A program made the position numbers and the translations under genes. A model generated the notes under the pieces. That model saw nothing but the letters and a program-made list of their open reading frames with translations, did no database searches and had not been told where the DNA came from. Below are positions 51,783-60,864 of a stretch of 64,000 nt of DNA, piece after piece (the first letter of the stretch is position 1; the number at the start of each line of letters is the position of its first letter). Source of the stretch: Verrucomicrobiia bacterium. GTDB taxonomy: Bacteria; Verrucomicrobiota; Verrucomicrobiia; Opitutales; Cerasicoccaceae. Where the stretch lies: NCBI GenBank assembly GCA_030425485.1, contig JAUIAM010000003.1, positions 179,043 through 243,042 of the forward strand, written 5' to 3'.

Positions 51783-53432
51783 ATGGCAGATGAGAAGCAG
51801 CGGCGGCTATGGCTTTGGCTTGGGCTATGCGGGATGATTGTCGGCACGGTGTTGCTGCTGATCTGGCCTGTCGGCGTGCGCGCACTGTGGCCAAGCCTGG
51901 TGGCCCTCACGCTGGTGTTTTTGACGCGTCGGGCTCTGCTGGGGCTGCTCGTCGGCGCAGGGGTGGGGGCTCTGCTGCTAGCGGAGGGAAACCCCTGGCA
52001 GGCAACAATTTCACTGGCCAGCGATCACCTGGCTCCGCATTTCGCGAGTCAGTGGAAGCTCGCCGCCATTGCCTTTACCCTGATCCTGGGTGGGTTTGCC
52101 GGGGTGATCGAGCGCAGCGGTGCGCTGGAGGGTGTCGTCAACGGCGCATTGAAGCGGGCCCGTGATCCCGCGCGTGGGCTCCAGGGCGGGGTGCTTGGGC
52201 TCGGGTTGGTTTGCTTTTTCGACGGCCTGGCCAACAGCCTGCTTGTGGGGCGATTGAGCCGCCATTTTGCCCCCAAGTGCGGCGTCTCTCCGGTCAAGTT
52301 GGCCTACCTGACCGACTCGACCAGCTCGACCGTGGCCTGCGTGGCTTTTGTTTCGACCTGGATCGCCTACCAGCTCTCGATGATCCGTGACGGCTTTGGG
52401 CTGCTGGGGCAGGAGGTGAACCCGTACCTCTACTTTGTACGCTCGATCCCCTACAACGCCTACTGCTGGCTGACGCTGCTGCTGGTCGTGCTCGTGATCT
52501 GGCGTCGCTATCACCCCGGGCCGATGGCGTCCTATGAGGACGAGGTCCGACGCAATGCGGAAGACGGGAGGCGGCAGGCTGAGGCCTCGCAAACAGGCCA
52601 GACCCCGACGGCGCTCTGGCGCGGAATCGTGCCGTTGGTCGTGCTGCTGGTGACGCTCTTTCTGGGTTTTTACGGCTTCGGCCTGAATTGGGACACGGAG
52701 CCGGGTGGGGCAACGCTCTCCTTACTGCCAGTGACGGCGGAGAAAATCGCACTCTCCTTTGGCAGTAACGCCGGGCCCTTCGTCATGATTCTGGCCGCGG
52801 TGGTGGCGACCGTCATTGCATTAAGCGTCTATCCAAAGGGTAGGGGGAGCGCCCTGGCGGCCTTTTTAAGCGGCGTGAAGAACATGGTGGCCCCGGTGTT
52901 TATCCTCATCGCTGCCTGGATGCTGGGCAGCACGTTAAGCGCGCTGGGAGCGGGTGACCTGCTTTCGCGTCTGGCCAGCGAAAACGTCCCGGTCTTCCTG
53001 TTACCGTTGCTGATTTTCGTTTGTGGTGCGCTGATCTCTTTTTCAACGGGTACTTCCTGGGGCACGATGGGCATCCTTATGCCGTTGGCCATCCCGATGG
53101 TGGCTGGGTACAGCGGGCTGGACCCCGTGACGCAGCAGGCAATCTACTCGGCGGTGATCGGTGCGGTCTTTAGTGGTGCGGTTTTTGGTGACCACTGCTC
53201 ACCCATCAGCGACACAACCATTGTGAGCTCAATCGCCTGTGGAGTGGAGCCCGCCGATCACGTGCGTACACAGATGCCCTATGCCTTGCTGGCGGCGGGG
53301 GTGGCCGCCCTGGCGGGTTTCCTGCCTGCGGGGCTCGGTGTGCCGGGGTGGCTCGGACTGTTGCTCGGGGCACTGGTGTTGACCTCGTTCGTCCTTTGGC
53401 GGACGCGCCGCGTGCCACGCTTATCGGATTGA
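51783..53432 (+). CDS. NhaC-family Na+/H+ antiporter
   Basis: 549 residues from the ATG at 51783 (GGTGTGG upstream); a longer frame from 51696 adds an unlikely 29-residue leader. About 12 membrane helices. Family landmarks include LILGGFAGVIERSGALEGVV, LVCFFDGLANSLLVGRL, STSSTVACVAFVSTWIAYQL, SFSTGTSWGTMGILMPLAIP and VFGDHCSPISDTTIVSSIA, as in NhaC/YuiF-type exchangers. It should exchange cytoplasmic Na+ or another cation or organic solute for protons, consistent with a saline habitat. The following lipoprotein gene is 31 bp downstream. Confidence 0.92.
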   Translation: MADEKQRRLWLWLGLCGMIVGTVLLLIWPVGVRALWPSLVALTLVFLTRRALLGLLVGAGVGALLLAEGNPWQATISLASDHLAPHFASQWKLAAIAFTLILGGFAGVIERSGALEGVVNGALKRARDPARGLQGGVLGLGLVCFFDGLANSLLVGRLSRHFAPKCGVSPVKLAYLTDSTSSTVACVAFVSTWIAYQLSMIRDGFGLLGQEVNPYLYFVRSIPYNAYCWLTLLLVVLVIWRRYHPGPMASYEDEVRRNAEDGRRQAEASQTGQTPTALWRGIVPLVVLLVTLFLGFYGFGLNWDTEPGGATLSLLPVTAEKIALSFGSNAGPFVMILAAVVATVIALSVYPKGRGSALAAFLSGVKNMVAPVFILIAAWMLGSTLSALGAGDLLSRLASENVPVFLLPLLIFVCGALISFSTGTSWGTMGILMPLAIPMVAGYSGLDPVTQQAIYSAVIGAVFSGAVFGDHCSPISDTTIVSSIACGVEPADHVRTQMPYALLAAGVAALAGFLPAGLGVPGWLGLLLGALVLTSFVLWRTRRVPRLSD

Positions 53433-53463
53433 AAATACACGCTGTGCTCTCCAAGATGCCTGC

Positions 53464-54192
53464 GTGATTGCCCGCTTGCTCAAGCCCCTGCTGCCCCTGT
53501 TTGCCTGTCTGGCAATCGTCGGCTGCGGGCCTGACGGTGCGGAAGAAACGGCCAGCGCCCCGGTTAAAGACCTCGCAATCGAGTACATCGTTCTGAGCAA
53601 TGCGGATAACCCGGACGGGGCCTGGGTTGGGCTCGATGGCCGCTCCTGGGTAACCCCGCTTCGCTATCCTGGTCGTGTGGATGCGGGTTTTGGTCCTGTG
53701 ACGGTGCTTGGATTGCCCGCCACGGCGGAAGATGCACAGACTGCGATATGCCCTCTGCTGCTAAACAGTGACCCCATGCAGACACCCGTGGGGGTACTCG
53801 CGCGGATGCGAACGCTCGTGAAGGGAAACAGTTCGGCGGTGTTTGACCTGGCGGAAACGTTTCCCCAGCTCTCGACCTGGTCGCGTGACGTCTTCTGGGG
53901 GGAGCGCGGGGTCCGCATCGTGGATACTCTGAGTTTTCGTATGGGGCAGCGCGCACAGTCTACGTTTAACTGGGAGCTCCCTGCGGAGGGCCCGTACGCC
54001 GTGAGCGAAGAGGAAAACCGCACGCTGGTTGAGTCGCCCACGGCGGCCTACATCATACAAGCCGATGAGCCGATTAAGGTCACGCTGACTGAGCCCACGG
54101 CCGAAAATGGGCTGGAGTATACGCTATTGGCCATTAAAACGGTAGGCCTGCCGCCGGAGCTCAAAGTAATCCTGCGCGTGATCGCGCGTTAG
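53464..54192 (+). CDS. Predicted lipoprotein of unknown function
   Basis: 242 residues from a GTG at 53464. Signal peptide with a lipobox (LFACLAIVGC, Cys20 or so), then an unstructured Glu/Ala-rich linker and a β-rich domain (IEYIVLSNADNPDGAWVGLD; WVTPLRYPGRVDAGFGPVTV). No family recognised. It is 31 bp after the antiporter gene and may be co-transcribed. Immediately after its stop comes a cluster of CTAG-bounded repeats. Confidence 0.78.
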   Translation: MIARLLKPLLPLFACLAIVGCGPDGAEETASAPVKDLAIEYIVLSNADNPDGAWVGLDGRSWVTPLRYPGRVDAGFGPVTVLGLPATAEDAQTAICPLLLNSDPMQTPVGVLARMRTLVKGNSSAVFDLAETFPQLSTWSRDVFWGERGVRIVDTLSFRMGQRAQSTFNWELPAEGPYAVSEEENRTLVESPTAAYIIQADEPIKVTLTEPTAENGLEYTLLAIKTVGLPPELKVILRVIAR

Positions 54193-54198
54193 AGCATT

Positions 54199-54335
54199 CT
54201 AGTGTCCTGTTACCGAAATGCTTGCTATAAATTGGGGGGCTATGCGCCCCCCCAACCCCCGCAGCAGGCATAGCCTGCACTTTCGATGCGGTAGCATCGA
54301 AACTTATGCGAGAAACTTAGCTAACGGTACACTAG
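54199..54335. repeat. CTAG-bounded TIR element, family 4 (MITE-like)
   Basis: 137 bp from CTAG (54199-54202) to CTAG (54332-54335), with inverted ends CTAGTGTCCTGTTACCG / CTAGTGTACCG. Inside are three consecutive hairpins: GGGGGGC-TAT-GCGCCCCCC, GCAGGC-ATA-GCCTGC and TTTCGATGC-GGTA-GCATCGAAA. It directly abuts family 2 copy B and shares its CTAG. Non-coding. Confidence 0.7.
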
Positions 54336-54474
54336 AGCATTTTAAGAAATATTGTGTCCGCAGATTTCGCAGATTCACACAGATTATTCCGGGGTTATCC
54401 GTGAACATCTGTGTGATCCGTGGTTTTAAATGATAGAGCGTTATCTGGCTACGACGCTATTAGAACTGTTCTAG
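54332..54474. repeat. CTAG-bounded TIR element, family 2 copy B (MITE-like)
   Basis: 143 bp from CTAG (54332-54335) to CTAG (54471-54474). The first ~90 bp match copy A at 45632 with only a few differences (for example GATTATT for GATGATT); the last third has diverged but keeps the GGCTAC and AACTG...CTAG end. Non-coding. Confidence 0.78.
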
Positions 54475-54493
54475 AGCCACGCGGCCCAGACAC

Positions 54494-54527
54494 AAAAAAA
54501 CAGGCTACCGTGTGGGTAGCCTGTTTT
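54494..54527 (-). terminator. Rho-independent terminator of dxs
   Basis: CAGGCTACC/GGTAGCCTG stem (9 bp, extended by A-T pairs) with a 5-nt loop. On the minus strand it ends in seven T (the A run at 54494-54500). It lies 20 bp beyond the dxs stop. The plus-strand T run is shorter, so it may also weakly stop transcripts from the left. Confidence 0.85.
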
Positions 54528-54546
54528 GTAAAGGGTGTGTTTGCGC

Positions 54547-56484
54547 TTACTTCCCGCTGGAGAAGGGGACGGCTTCCTTGTTGGAGGATTCGCCGATGAC
54601 CTTCTGGTAGCGCTCGAGGATGTCGCGTTCCATGTCCTGCGGGCTGAGGCCGTTTTGAGCGCGGAGCTCTTCTACGCTGCTGCCGTGGCCAACGTACTTG
54701 TCGGGCCAGCCGATACGGACGACCGGAGTGGTGAGCCCGGCGTCCTGGAGTTCTTCCAGAACGGCACTGCCGAAGCCGCCCTTGCGCACGTGCTCTTCCA
54801 TCGTGACGATGAGGCGTGACTTTTCGGCGTGCTGGAAGAGGAGCTCGGTGTCGATCGGCTTGGCGAAGCGGGCGTTTACCACCCCGACGCTGAGCCCCTG
54901 CTCGGCAGAAATCTTGTTGGCCAGCTTGAGGGCGTCCTGCACCATGGAGCCGTAGGCCCAGATCATGATGTCGTCACCGTCACGCAGTGGCTCGGCCTTG
55001 CCGATTTCGATGGCTTCGGCATCGTCCTTGATGGTGACGCCGACGCTGGCTCCACGCGGGTAGCGGATGAAGCTCGGGCCCTTGTACTCGATGCCGGTCT
55101 TCATCATGTCGACCAGCTCGTCTTCGTCCTTGGGCTGCATGAGTACACAGTTCGGGAAGCCGCGCAGATAGGTGATGTCGAAGAGGCCGTGGTGGGTGGG
55201 GCCGTCGTTGTGGGAGAGGCCCGCACGGTCCATGCAGAACATGACGTCGAGCTCCTGCAGGGAGACGTCGTGCATGATCTGGTCGATCGCGCGCTGGAGG
55301 AAGGTCGAGTAAATGGCGACGACGGGCTTGACGCCGCTGGTGGCCATCCCGGCGGCGAAGAGCACGGCGTGCTCTTCGGCGATGCCGACGTCAAAGTACT
55401 GGTCAGGGCACTCGTCGCGCAGGTAGGTCAAGCCTGTGCCGGAGGGCATAGCGCCGGTGATGCCGACGATACGCTTGTCCTTCTTGCAGAACTCGACCAG
55501 CGACTTGCCGAAAACATCCTGATAGCTCGGCGGCGTGCTGGCCTTGCCGGGCTTGGACTTGCCTGAGGTGGCGCAGAAGGGGCTCGTGCCGTGCCACTTT
55601 TCCGGGTTTTGCAGGGCCGCTTCGAAGCCCTTACCCTTGGTGGTGAGGACGTGGAGGATGACGGGCTCGTCGGCCTCCTTGCAGAACTGCATGTACTGGT
55701 CGAGCTGCTTGAGGTCGTGACCGTCAACCGGGCCGATGTAGCGCAGGCCGTACTTTTCGAAAAGGGAGGGGTTCTGGTCGATGAGGAAGTCCTTGGTCTC
55801 CTGCTTGACCTTTTTGCCGAACTTTCGGATCGCCTGACCGCCGGGAACAGACTTGAGGAAGCCCTCGATGTCGTTGTGCAGGCGGTTGTAAACCGGGTTG
55901 GTGATGAGCTCGTTGAGGTAGGTCGGGATGGCGCCTACGTTCGGAGCGATCGACCACTTGTTGTCATTGAGGATGACGATGAGCTTCTTGCAGGAGCTCT
56001 TGATGTTGTTGAGCGCCTCCATGGTGATGCCGCAGGTGAGGGCGGCGTCGCCCACGATAGCGATGACGTGCTCGGGCGTCTCGTTGAGGTCGCGGGCCGT
56101 GGCCATACCGACCGCTGCGGAGAGGGCCGTGCCAGCGTGGCCGGCGCCGAAGCAGTCGTGCTCGGACTCGTGGCGCATGAGAAAGCCGGAGTAGCCGTCG
56201 GTTTTGCGCAGCTTGCGGAACTTCTCGCCCTGACGACCCGTGAGCAGCTTGTGGACGTAGCCCTGGTGGGAAACGTCGAACACGAAGCGGTCCTGTGGCG
56301 TGTTGAAGTGGCGGTGGAGCATGATGCTCAGCTCTACCACACCGAGGTTGGGGCCTACGTGGCCGCCGTTCTCGGATGTCACTTCGAGTATTTCCTGACG
56401 GATCTCCTGCGCGAGTTGCGGAAGATCCTCTTCCTTGAGGGCCTGTACGTCAGCCGGGCCCTTGATTGAGGGAAGTAATGCCAT
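54547..56484 (-). CDS. dxs: 1-deoxy-D-xylulose-5-phosphate synthase
   Basis: 645 residues, usual length. Thiamine-diphosphate enzyme that condenses pyruvate and glyceraldehyde-3-phosphate, first step of the MEP isoprenoid pathway, cytoplasmic. Visible landmarks: VGPNLGVVELSIMLHRHFNTP, GAGHAGTALSAAVGMATARD, IVGDAALTCGITMEALNNI with NDNKWSI (ThDP/Mg site), VDGHDLKQL, and the pyrimidine domain DVGIAEEHAVLFAAGMA. A C-terminal transketolase-type domain ends at VAFSSGK-like PFSSGK. The gene follows xseB at 73 bp on the same strand, the common xseB-dxs order, and ends at a strong terminator. Confidence 0.96.
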   Translation of the reverse strand: MALLPSIKGPADVQALKEEDLPQLAQEIRQEILEVTSENGGHVGPNLGVVELSIMLHRHFNTPQDRFVFDVSHQGYVHKLLTGRQGEKFRKLRKTDGYSGFLMRHESEHDCFGAGHAGTALSAAVGMATARDLNETPEHVIAIVGDAALTCGITMEALNNIKSSCKKLIVILNDNKWSIAPNVGAIPTYLNELITNPVYNRLHNDIEGFLKSVPGGQAIRKFGKKVKQETKDFLIDQNPSLFEKYGLRYIGPVDGHDLKQLDQYMQFCKEADEPVILHVLTTKGKGFEAALQNPEKWHGTSPFCATSGKSKPGKASTPPSYQDVFGKSLVEFCKKDKRIVGITGAMPSGTGLTYLRDECPDQYFDVGIAEEHAVLFAAGMATSGVKPVVAIYSTFLQRAIDQIMHDVSLQELDVMFCMDRAGLSHNDGPTHHGLFDITYLRGFPNCVLMQPKDEDELVDMMKTGIEYKGPSFIRYPRGASVGVTIKDDAEAIEIGKAEPLRDGDDIMIWAYGSMVQDALKLANKISAEQGLSVGVVNARFAKPIDTELLFQHAEKSRLIVTMEEHVRKGGFGSAVLEELQDAGLTTPVVRIGWPDKYVGHGSSVEELRAQNGLSPQDMERDILERYQKVIGESSNKEAVPFSSGK

Positions 56485-56557
56485 AGTCTTCAGTCGTCTG
56501 GATTTATCTGTGAGAGTGTCTCGCTTGCAGGAAGCGTGCCGCTGAGCTCAAAAAGTA

Positions 56558-56797
56558 CTAGGCCTCGAAGGGCTCCAGTGTCAGCGCGTTACCGTCCTGC
56601 TTGAGTTGTTCTATTTTCTGTTCTGCGAGATCGAGTTTTTCCTGGCACTGGCGGAGGAGCTTTGTGCCTGCTTCGTAGTTGGCTACCAAGTCTGCGAGCG
56701 GGATGTCGCCCTCCTCTAGCTTTTCGACGATGCCCTCGAGTTTAGTCAAGGCCTCCTCGAAAGTGGGTTCGGCGTCCGCGCTTTGCTTCTTTGGCAT
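56558..56797 (-). CDS. xseB: Exodeoxyribonuclease VII small subunit
   Basis: 79 residues from the ATG at 56797 (MPKKQSADAEPTFEEALTKL); the longer frame to 56908 is not protein-like. The helical signature FEEALTKLEGIVEKLEEGDIPLADLVANYEAG and LRQCQEKLDLAEQKIEQL is diagnostic. Forms the XseA-XseB complex that degrades single-stranded DNA; xseA is not in the window. Upstream of dxs. Confidence 0.95.
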   Translation of the reverse strand: MPKKQSADAEPTFEEALTKLEGIVEKLEEGDIPLADLVANYEAGTKLLRQCQEKLDLAEQKIEQLKQDGNALTLEPFEA

Positions 56798-56974
56798 GAT
56801 TAGGTTAAAGACAACTGAAAACATCTGCGAGCGAGAAACGCAAGCCTCATTGTCAGACGATCTTGCACCCCCAAGCGGGTAGGGGCGGGGTGAATTCGCC
56901 CTTGCCACGGGCGCGTGAAGGCCACATGGCTATGCGCTTCACCGGGTTAAGTTTTTTCCGGCCTCTGAATCATT

Positions 56975-58219
56975 ATGGAAACCTTTCTCATTGTGGTCCT
57001 CGCGCTTATCGCGCTGAAACTGGGCGTAGAGCTCTGGCTCGACGTGCTCAACCGGGGCGAGGTCAAGCGTCACGCGGGCGAGGTGCCCGAGGCCTTTCGT
57101 GAGGTTATGGATGCGGAAACCTACAAGAAGTCCGTCTCCTATACCCTGACTAACAACGGCTTCGGCATGATTAACACCGTTTGGGACGCGCTCCTGCTGG
57201 TCGTTTATCTGGTCTCCGGACTGTTGCCCTGGCTCTACGAGGGCTTGACGGGGCTGCTCGGTACCGGGCTCTGGGCGCAGGCGCTGGTGCTCTTTATCAT
57301 CCTGATTGCCCTGTCGCTGCCAGGAATCCCCTTCGAGCTCTACAGCACCTTTAAGATTGAGGCCCGCTACGGCTTTAACAACACCACCTTCAAGCTCTGG
57401 CTGAGCGATAAGGTCAAGGGCCTCGTCGTGGGGTCGATTCTGGGCTATCCGCTGCTGGCACTGCTCCTGTGGCTCTTCAGCGCGCTGCCCCAGACCTGGT
57501 GGCTGTGGGGCTTTATCGCGCTGTTTGCCTTTCAACTGCTGATCCTGCTCCTGTATCCGCGTCTGATTTTGCCGCTGTTTAACAAGCTTTCGCCCCTGCC
57601 AGACGGCGACCTGCGGGACCGCCTTCTGGCCCTGGGCGAACGGACGGGCTTTTCCGCCCAGACCATCCATGTGATGGACGGCAGCAAGCGCTCTACCCAC
57701 TCGAACGCCTTTTTCACCGGCTTTGGCAAGTTTCGCCGCATCGTGCTCTACGATACGCTGGTTGAGCAGCTCCAACCCGTTGAACTGGAGAGTGTTTTGG
57801 CCCACGAGATCGGCCACTACAAGATGGGCCACGTGCCCAAGATGCTGGCCATGTCCGCCATCATGAGCCTGATCGCCTTTGGCGTGCTTGGCTGGGTTAC
57901 CGGGCAGGCTTGGTTTTTCGAGAGCTTCGGCTTTAGCCCCGAGCAGGGCATGGTGCCCGCGCTGCTCTTGTTTATGCTCCTGAGCGGGGTGTTCAGCTTC
58001 TGGCTTTCGCCCCTGATGAGTGGCCTCTCCCGCAAGCACGAGTTTGAGGCCGACGCCTTTGCCCGCAAGGTCATGGGCGACGACCCCCAACCGCTGGTCA
58101 ACTCCCTGCACAAGCTCTCGGAGAAGAACCTGAGCAACCTGACCCCGCACCCACTCTACAGCGCATTCCATTACTCACACCCGACCCTCCATGAGCGCGA
58201 ATCCGCCCTCAAGGCGTAA
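56975..58219 (+). CDS. M48 family CAAX-prenyl-protease-like metallopeptidase
   Basis: 414 residues with about seven membrane helices, as in Ste24/CAAX protease 1 homologues. The zinc motif is VLAHEIGHYKMGH (HEIGH at 277-281); the third ligand is in SGLSRKHEFEADAFARKVMG. N-terminal region has LKIEARYGFNNTTFKLW-type residues (FKIEARYGFNNTTFKLWLSD), characteristic of this family. In bacteria it is a membrane protease for protein quality control or unknown substrates; no prenylation is implied. Stands alone, divergent from xseB-dxs. Confidence 0.93.
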   Translation: METFLIVVLALIALKLGVELWLDVLNRGEVKRHAGEVPEAFREVMDAETYKKSVSYTLTNNGFGMINTVWDALLLVVYLVSGLLPWLYEGLTGLLGTGLWAQALVLFIILIALSLPGIPFELYSTFKIEARYGFNNTTFKLWLSDKVKGLVVGSILGYPLLALLLWLFSALPQTWWLWGFIALFAFQLLILLLYPRLILPLFNKLSPLPDGDLRDRLLALGERTGFSAQTIHVMDGSKRSTHSNAFFTGFGKFRRIVLYDTLVEQLQPVELESVLAHEIGHYKMGHVPKMLAMSAIMSLIAFGVLGWVTGQAWFFESFGFSPEQGMVPALLLFMLLSGVFSFWLSPLMSGLSRKHEFEADAFARKVMGDDPQPLVNSLHKLSEKNLSNLTPHPLYSAFHYSHPTLHERESALKA

Positions 58220-58231
58220 GGGATTCTTTTT

Positions 58232-58478
58232 TTTAACCGCAGAGGCGCAGAGCGCAACGTGTCTCCGTAAGCTCAATGCTTTTGCGAGATCAAAAGGTGA
58301 GCTTGAATAATTTCAAAGTAGAATCGGACCTAGCTGTTAAAAGGGTGTGTAGTTTTATTTTTTCTCACGCAAAGACAGAAAGAAGTTGAAGAAGGCAGCA
58401 TCTGGTTTAGTTCACCTGAAGGGAATGCAGCTCGTTTGATAGAATCGACTCGTTGCGCTCTGCGTCTCTGCGGTTAAA
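58232..58478. repeat. 247-bp element with 32-bp terminal inverted repeats
   Basis: Left arm 58232-58263 (TTTAACCGCAGAGGCGCAGA...) and right arm 58447-58478 are inverted copies with 30 of 32 positions equal. Interior about 180 bp, non-coding. It fills most of the gap after the M48 gene. The CGCAGAGACGCAGAG-type word is familiar from dispersed intergenic repeats of Verrucomicrobia and Planctomycetes, but I could not search for copies. Confidence 0.75.
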
Positions 58479-58537
58479 TCGAGTTTCTGCGAAAAATCTC
58501 CGTGCCTCGGTGCTTCCGCGTGAGCTATAAGAATCAC

Positions 58538-59422
58538 ATGCGCTTTTTCACGCTCAGTTGTCTACTGCTTTTGCCGCTGCTCGCGCAGGCGGAGACGGTC
58601 ACTGTGGCGACGTACAACCTCCTGAACTACCTCGTTATGGATCGCTCTGTGGACGGGCACTGGCGGGAGGACTACCCCAAGCCCGAGAGCGAAAAAACCG
58701 CCCTGCGGGAAGTCATCCGCAGCATGGATGCGGACGTGCTCGCGGTGCAGGAAATCGGCGGCCCGGACTTCCTCGCCCAGCTTCAGGAAGACCTCAAGTC
58801 TGAGGGGCTGGACTATCCCTACAGCGCCGTGCTGCTCGGCCCGGACGAGGTGCGGCGCGTGGGCGTGCTTTCACGCATCCCCTTTAAGCAAACGCACTCG
58901 CACGACCGGCTCGATTTCACGCTCAATGGCCAGCGCGAGTCCGTGCGCCGCGGTGCCCTGGAGGTGGTCTTTGAGACCAACGGCGTCCGCTGGGGCCTGT
59001 TTAATATCCACCTGAAAAGTCGCTGGACCGTCCGCGACGATGACCCCAAGGCTACCCAGCAGCGTACCCGCGAGGCGCAGGAGGTGCGCGACCTCGTCCG
59101 CGAGAAATACCCCAACCCCAAGCGGGCAAATTACCTCATCGTGGGCGATTTTAACGACACCCGCGAGAGCGCGGCCCTGCGGCGCTTTCTCAAGGTCAGT
59201 GGCCGGGAGTTGAGCGTGATGCTCGACGCCCTCGATTCGCGGGGCGAGAGCTGGACCTTTCACTACCGCAAGCGCGACCTCTACGAGCGGGTGGACTTCA
59301 TCCTGTGCTCGCCGGGCCTGCTGCGCCATGTGGTCGAGGGCTCCGGGCGCGTCATCGACCTCCTCCCCGCCACCCTCCAGGCCAGCGACCACCGCCCCGT
59401 CATGGTCGAACTGGAGTTTTAA
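58538..59422 (+). CDS. Exported endonuclease/exonuclease/phosphatase-family protein
   Basis: 294 residues from the ATG at 58538, giving a signal peptide (RFFTLSCLLLLPLLAQA); a GTG at 58502 would put 12 extra residues in front of it. EEP fold landmarks: VATYNLLNYLV, LAVQEIGGPDF with the metal Glu, FNIHLKSRW, LIVGDFNDTRE, and the final ASDHRPVMVELE with the catalytic Asp-His. Substrate could be DNA, a phosphate ester or a lipid. No partner gene; sufS follows after 56 bp. Confidence 0.9.
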   Translation: MRFFTLSCLLLLPLLAQAETVTVATYNLLNYLVMDRSVDGHWREDYPKPESEKTALREVIRSMDADVLAVQEIGGPDFLAQLQEDLKSEGLDYPYSAVLLGPDEVRRVGVLSRIPFKQTHSHDRLDFTLNGQRESVRRGALEVVFETNGVRWGLFNIHLKSRWTVRDDDPKATQQRTREAQEVRDLVREKYPNPKRANYLIVGDFNDTRESAALRRFLKVSGRELSVMLDALDSRGESWTFHYRKRDLYERVDFILCSPGLLRHVVEGSGRVIDLLPATLQASDHRPVMVELEF

Positions 59423-59478
59423 AAACCGCACCTTCTCGCTTGCTAGATGGCGCGGAAGCGTTAGCGTTTTAATTAAGA

Positions 59479-60747
59479 ATGGTTCTAAAAAAGGGTAACA
59501 CGTCGCCATTGATTGACCGCCCGCTGCTCAACGTCCAGCAGGTGCGGGAGGACTTCCCCGTGCTCGCGCGCGAGGTAAACGGCCAGCCGCTGGTTTATCT
59601 GGACAACGCGGCCTCGGCCCAGAAGCCCCGGCAGGTCGTCGAGCGGCTCAGCCGCTACTACGCGCTTGAGCACGCCAACATCCACCGCGGGGTGCATTTC
59701 CTCAGTCAGGAGGCGACCTCGGCCTACGAGGCAGCCCGCGCCACGGTGGCCAAGTTCATCAACGCGGCCGAGCCGCGCGAATGCATCTTTACCCGTGGCA
59801 CCACGGAGGCGCTCAACCTCGTGGCCTCGAGCTGGGGTGGGGCCAACCTGCAGGCGGGCGACGAGGTGCTCATCACCCAGATGGAGCACCACGCCAACAT
59901 CGTACCCTGGCAACTACTGGAGCAGTCCCATGGCATCAAGCTGGTGGTCGCTCCCATCGACGAGCGCGGACAGCTCATCGTCGAGGAGTGGGAAAAGCTG
60001 CTCAGCCCGCGGACGAAGCTGGTCGCTTTCTGCCACGCCTCCAATGCCCTTGGCACGATTAACCCGGCCAAGGCCTTGATTAAAAAAGCCCACGAACGGG
60101 GCATCCCGGTACTGCTCGACGGCGCCCAGTCCAGCGCGCACTTCAAGATCGACGTGCAGGAACTGGACTGCGACTGGTTCGCCCTTAGCGGGCACAAGCT
60201 CTTTGGCCCGACGGGCATCGGCGTGCTTTATGGCAAGGCCGATCTGCTCAACGCCATGCCACCGTATCAGGGTGGGGGCGACATGATCGAAAAGGTCAGC
60301 TTCTCCGGGACGACGTTTCGCCATATCCCCGAACGCTTCGAGGCGGGCACACCCCACATCGCCGGGGCTATCGGACTGGCCGCCGCCATGGACTACATCG
60401 AGAGCATCGGCCACAAGCCGATCGAGGCGCAGGAGCGCGATCTGCTCCACTACGCGACTGAGCGCATGCGCGAGATCGAGGGGCTGAAAATTTACGGCGA
60501 AGCCGAGAACAAGGTCGCCGTTATCTCCTTTGACATTCCGGGCATCCACCCGAACGACATCGGCACCATGCTCGACGCCGACGGCATCGCCGTGCGCACC
60601 GGGCATCACTGCACCATGCCGCTGTGGGAACGCTTTGGCCTGACCGGCACCACTCGTGCCTCCTTTGCGTTCTACAATACCCGGGGCGAAATCGACTCCT
60701 TTGTCGAGAGCCTGACCAAGATCAAGCGCATGTTTCTGGGGGCGTGA
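59479..60747 (+). CDS. sufS: Cysteine desulfurase SufS
   Basis: 422 residues. PLP-dependent enzyme taking sulfur from cysteine for iron-sulfur cluster assembly, cytoplasmic. Landmarks: VYLDNAASAQKP, HANIHRGVHFLS, EHHANIVPW, PLP-lysine K240 in ALSGHKLFGPTG, and active-site Cys378 in VRTGHHCTMPLW, all SufS-type. The SufU-like gene that often pairs with it lies 2.2 kb downstream, with a leftward ABC-F gene between them. No sufBCD in the window. Confidence 0.95.
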   Translation: MVLKKGNTSPLIDRPLLNVQQVREDFPVLAREVNGQPLVYLDNAASAQKPRQVVERLSRYYALEHANIHRGVHFLSQEATSAYEAARATVAKFINAAEPRECIFTRGTTEALNLVASSWGGANLQAGDEVLITQMEHHANIVPWQLLEQSHGIKLVVAPIDERGQLIVEEWEKLLSPRTKLVAFCHASNALGTINPAKALIKKAHERGIPVLLDGAQSSAHFKIDVQELDCDWFALSGHKLFGPTGIGVLYGKADLLNAMPPYQGGGDMIEKVSFSGTTFRHIPERFEAGTPHIAGAIGLAAAMDYIESIGHKPIEAQERDLLHYATERMREIEGLKIYGEAENKVAVISFDIPGIHPNDIGTMLDADGIAVRTGHHCTMPLWERFGLTGTTRASFAFYNTRGEIDSFVESLTKIKRMFLGA

Positions 60748-60864
60748 TCACGCAGGAGGAATTCCTGCCCCCCGTCATGCATCCGTGCGGCTTATTGTAC
60801 ATGCACATGCAAAACACCCTCCCAGGGGTAGCGACCATCGGGAGCGTAAGGGCGCAGCCCCTCT

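Noticed and set aside
54190..54341. TAGAGCATT direct repeats (54190, 54333) as a 9-bp target duplication
   Set aside because: The right copy is part of the family 2 element itself (also seen in the 45.6-kb copy), and the CTAG borders explain the structure better.
55591..56469. 292-codon plus-strand frame opposite dxs
   Set aside because: Antisense shadow of the conserved dxs reading frame.
56939..58171. 410-codon open frame on the minus strand opposite the M48 protease gene
   Set aside because: Composition is Gln/His/Glu-rich without family motifs; the plus strand has a full HEIGH metalloprotease. It is a GC-rich antisense shadow.
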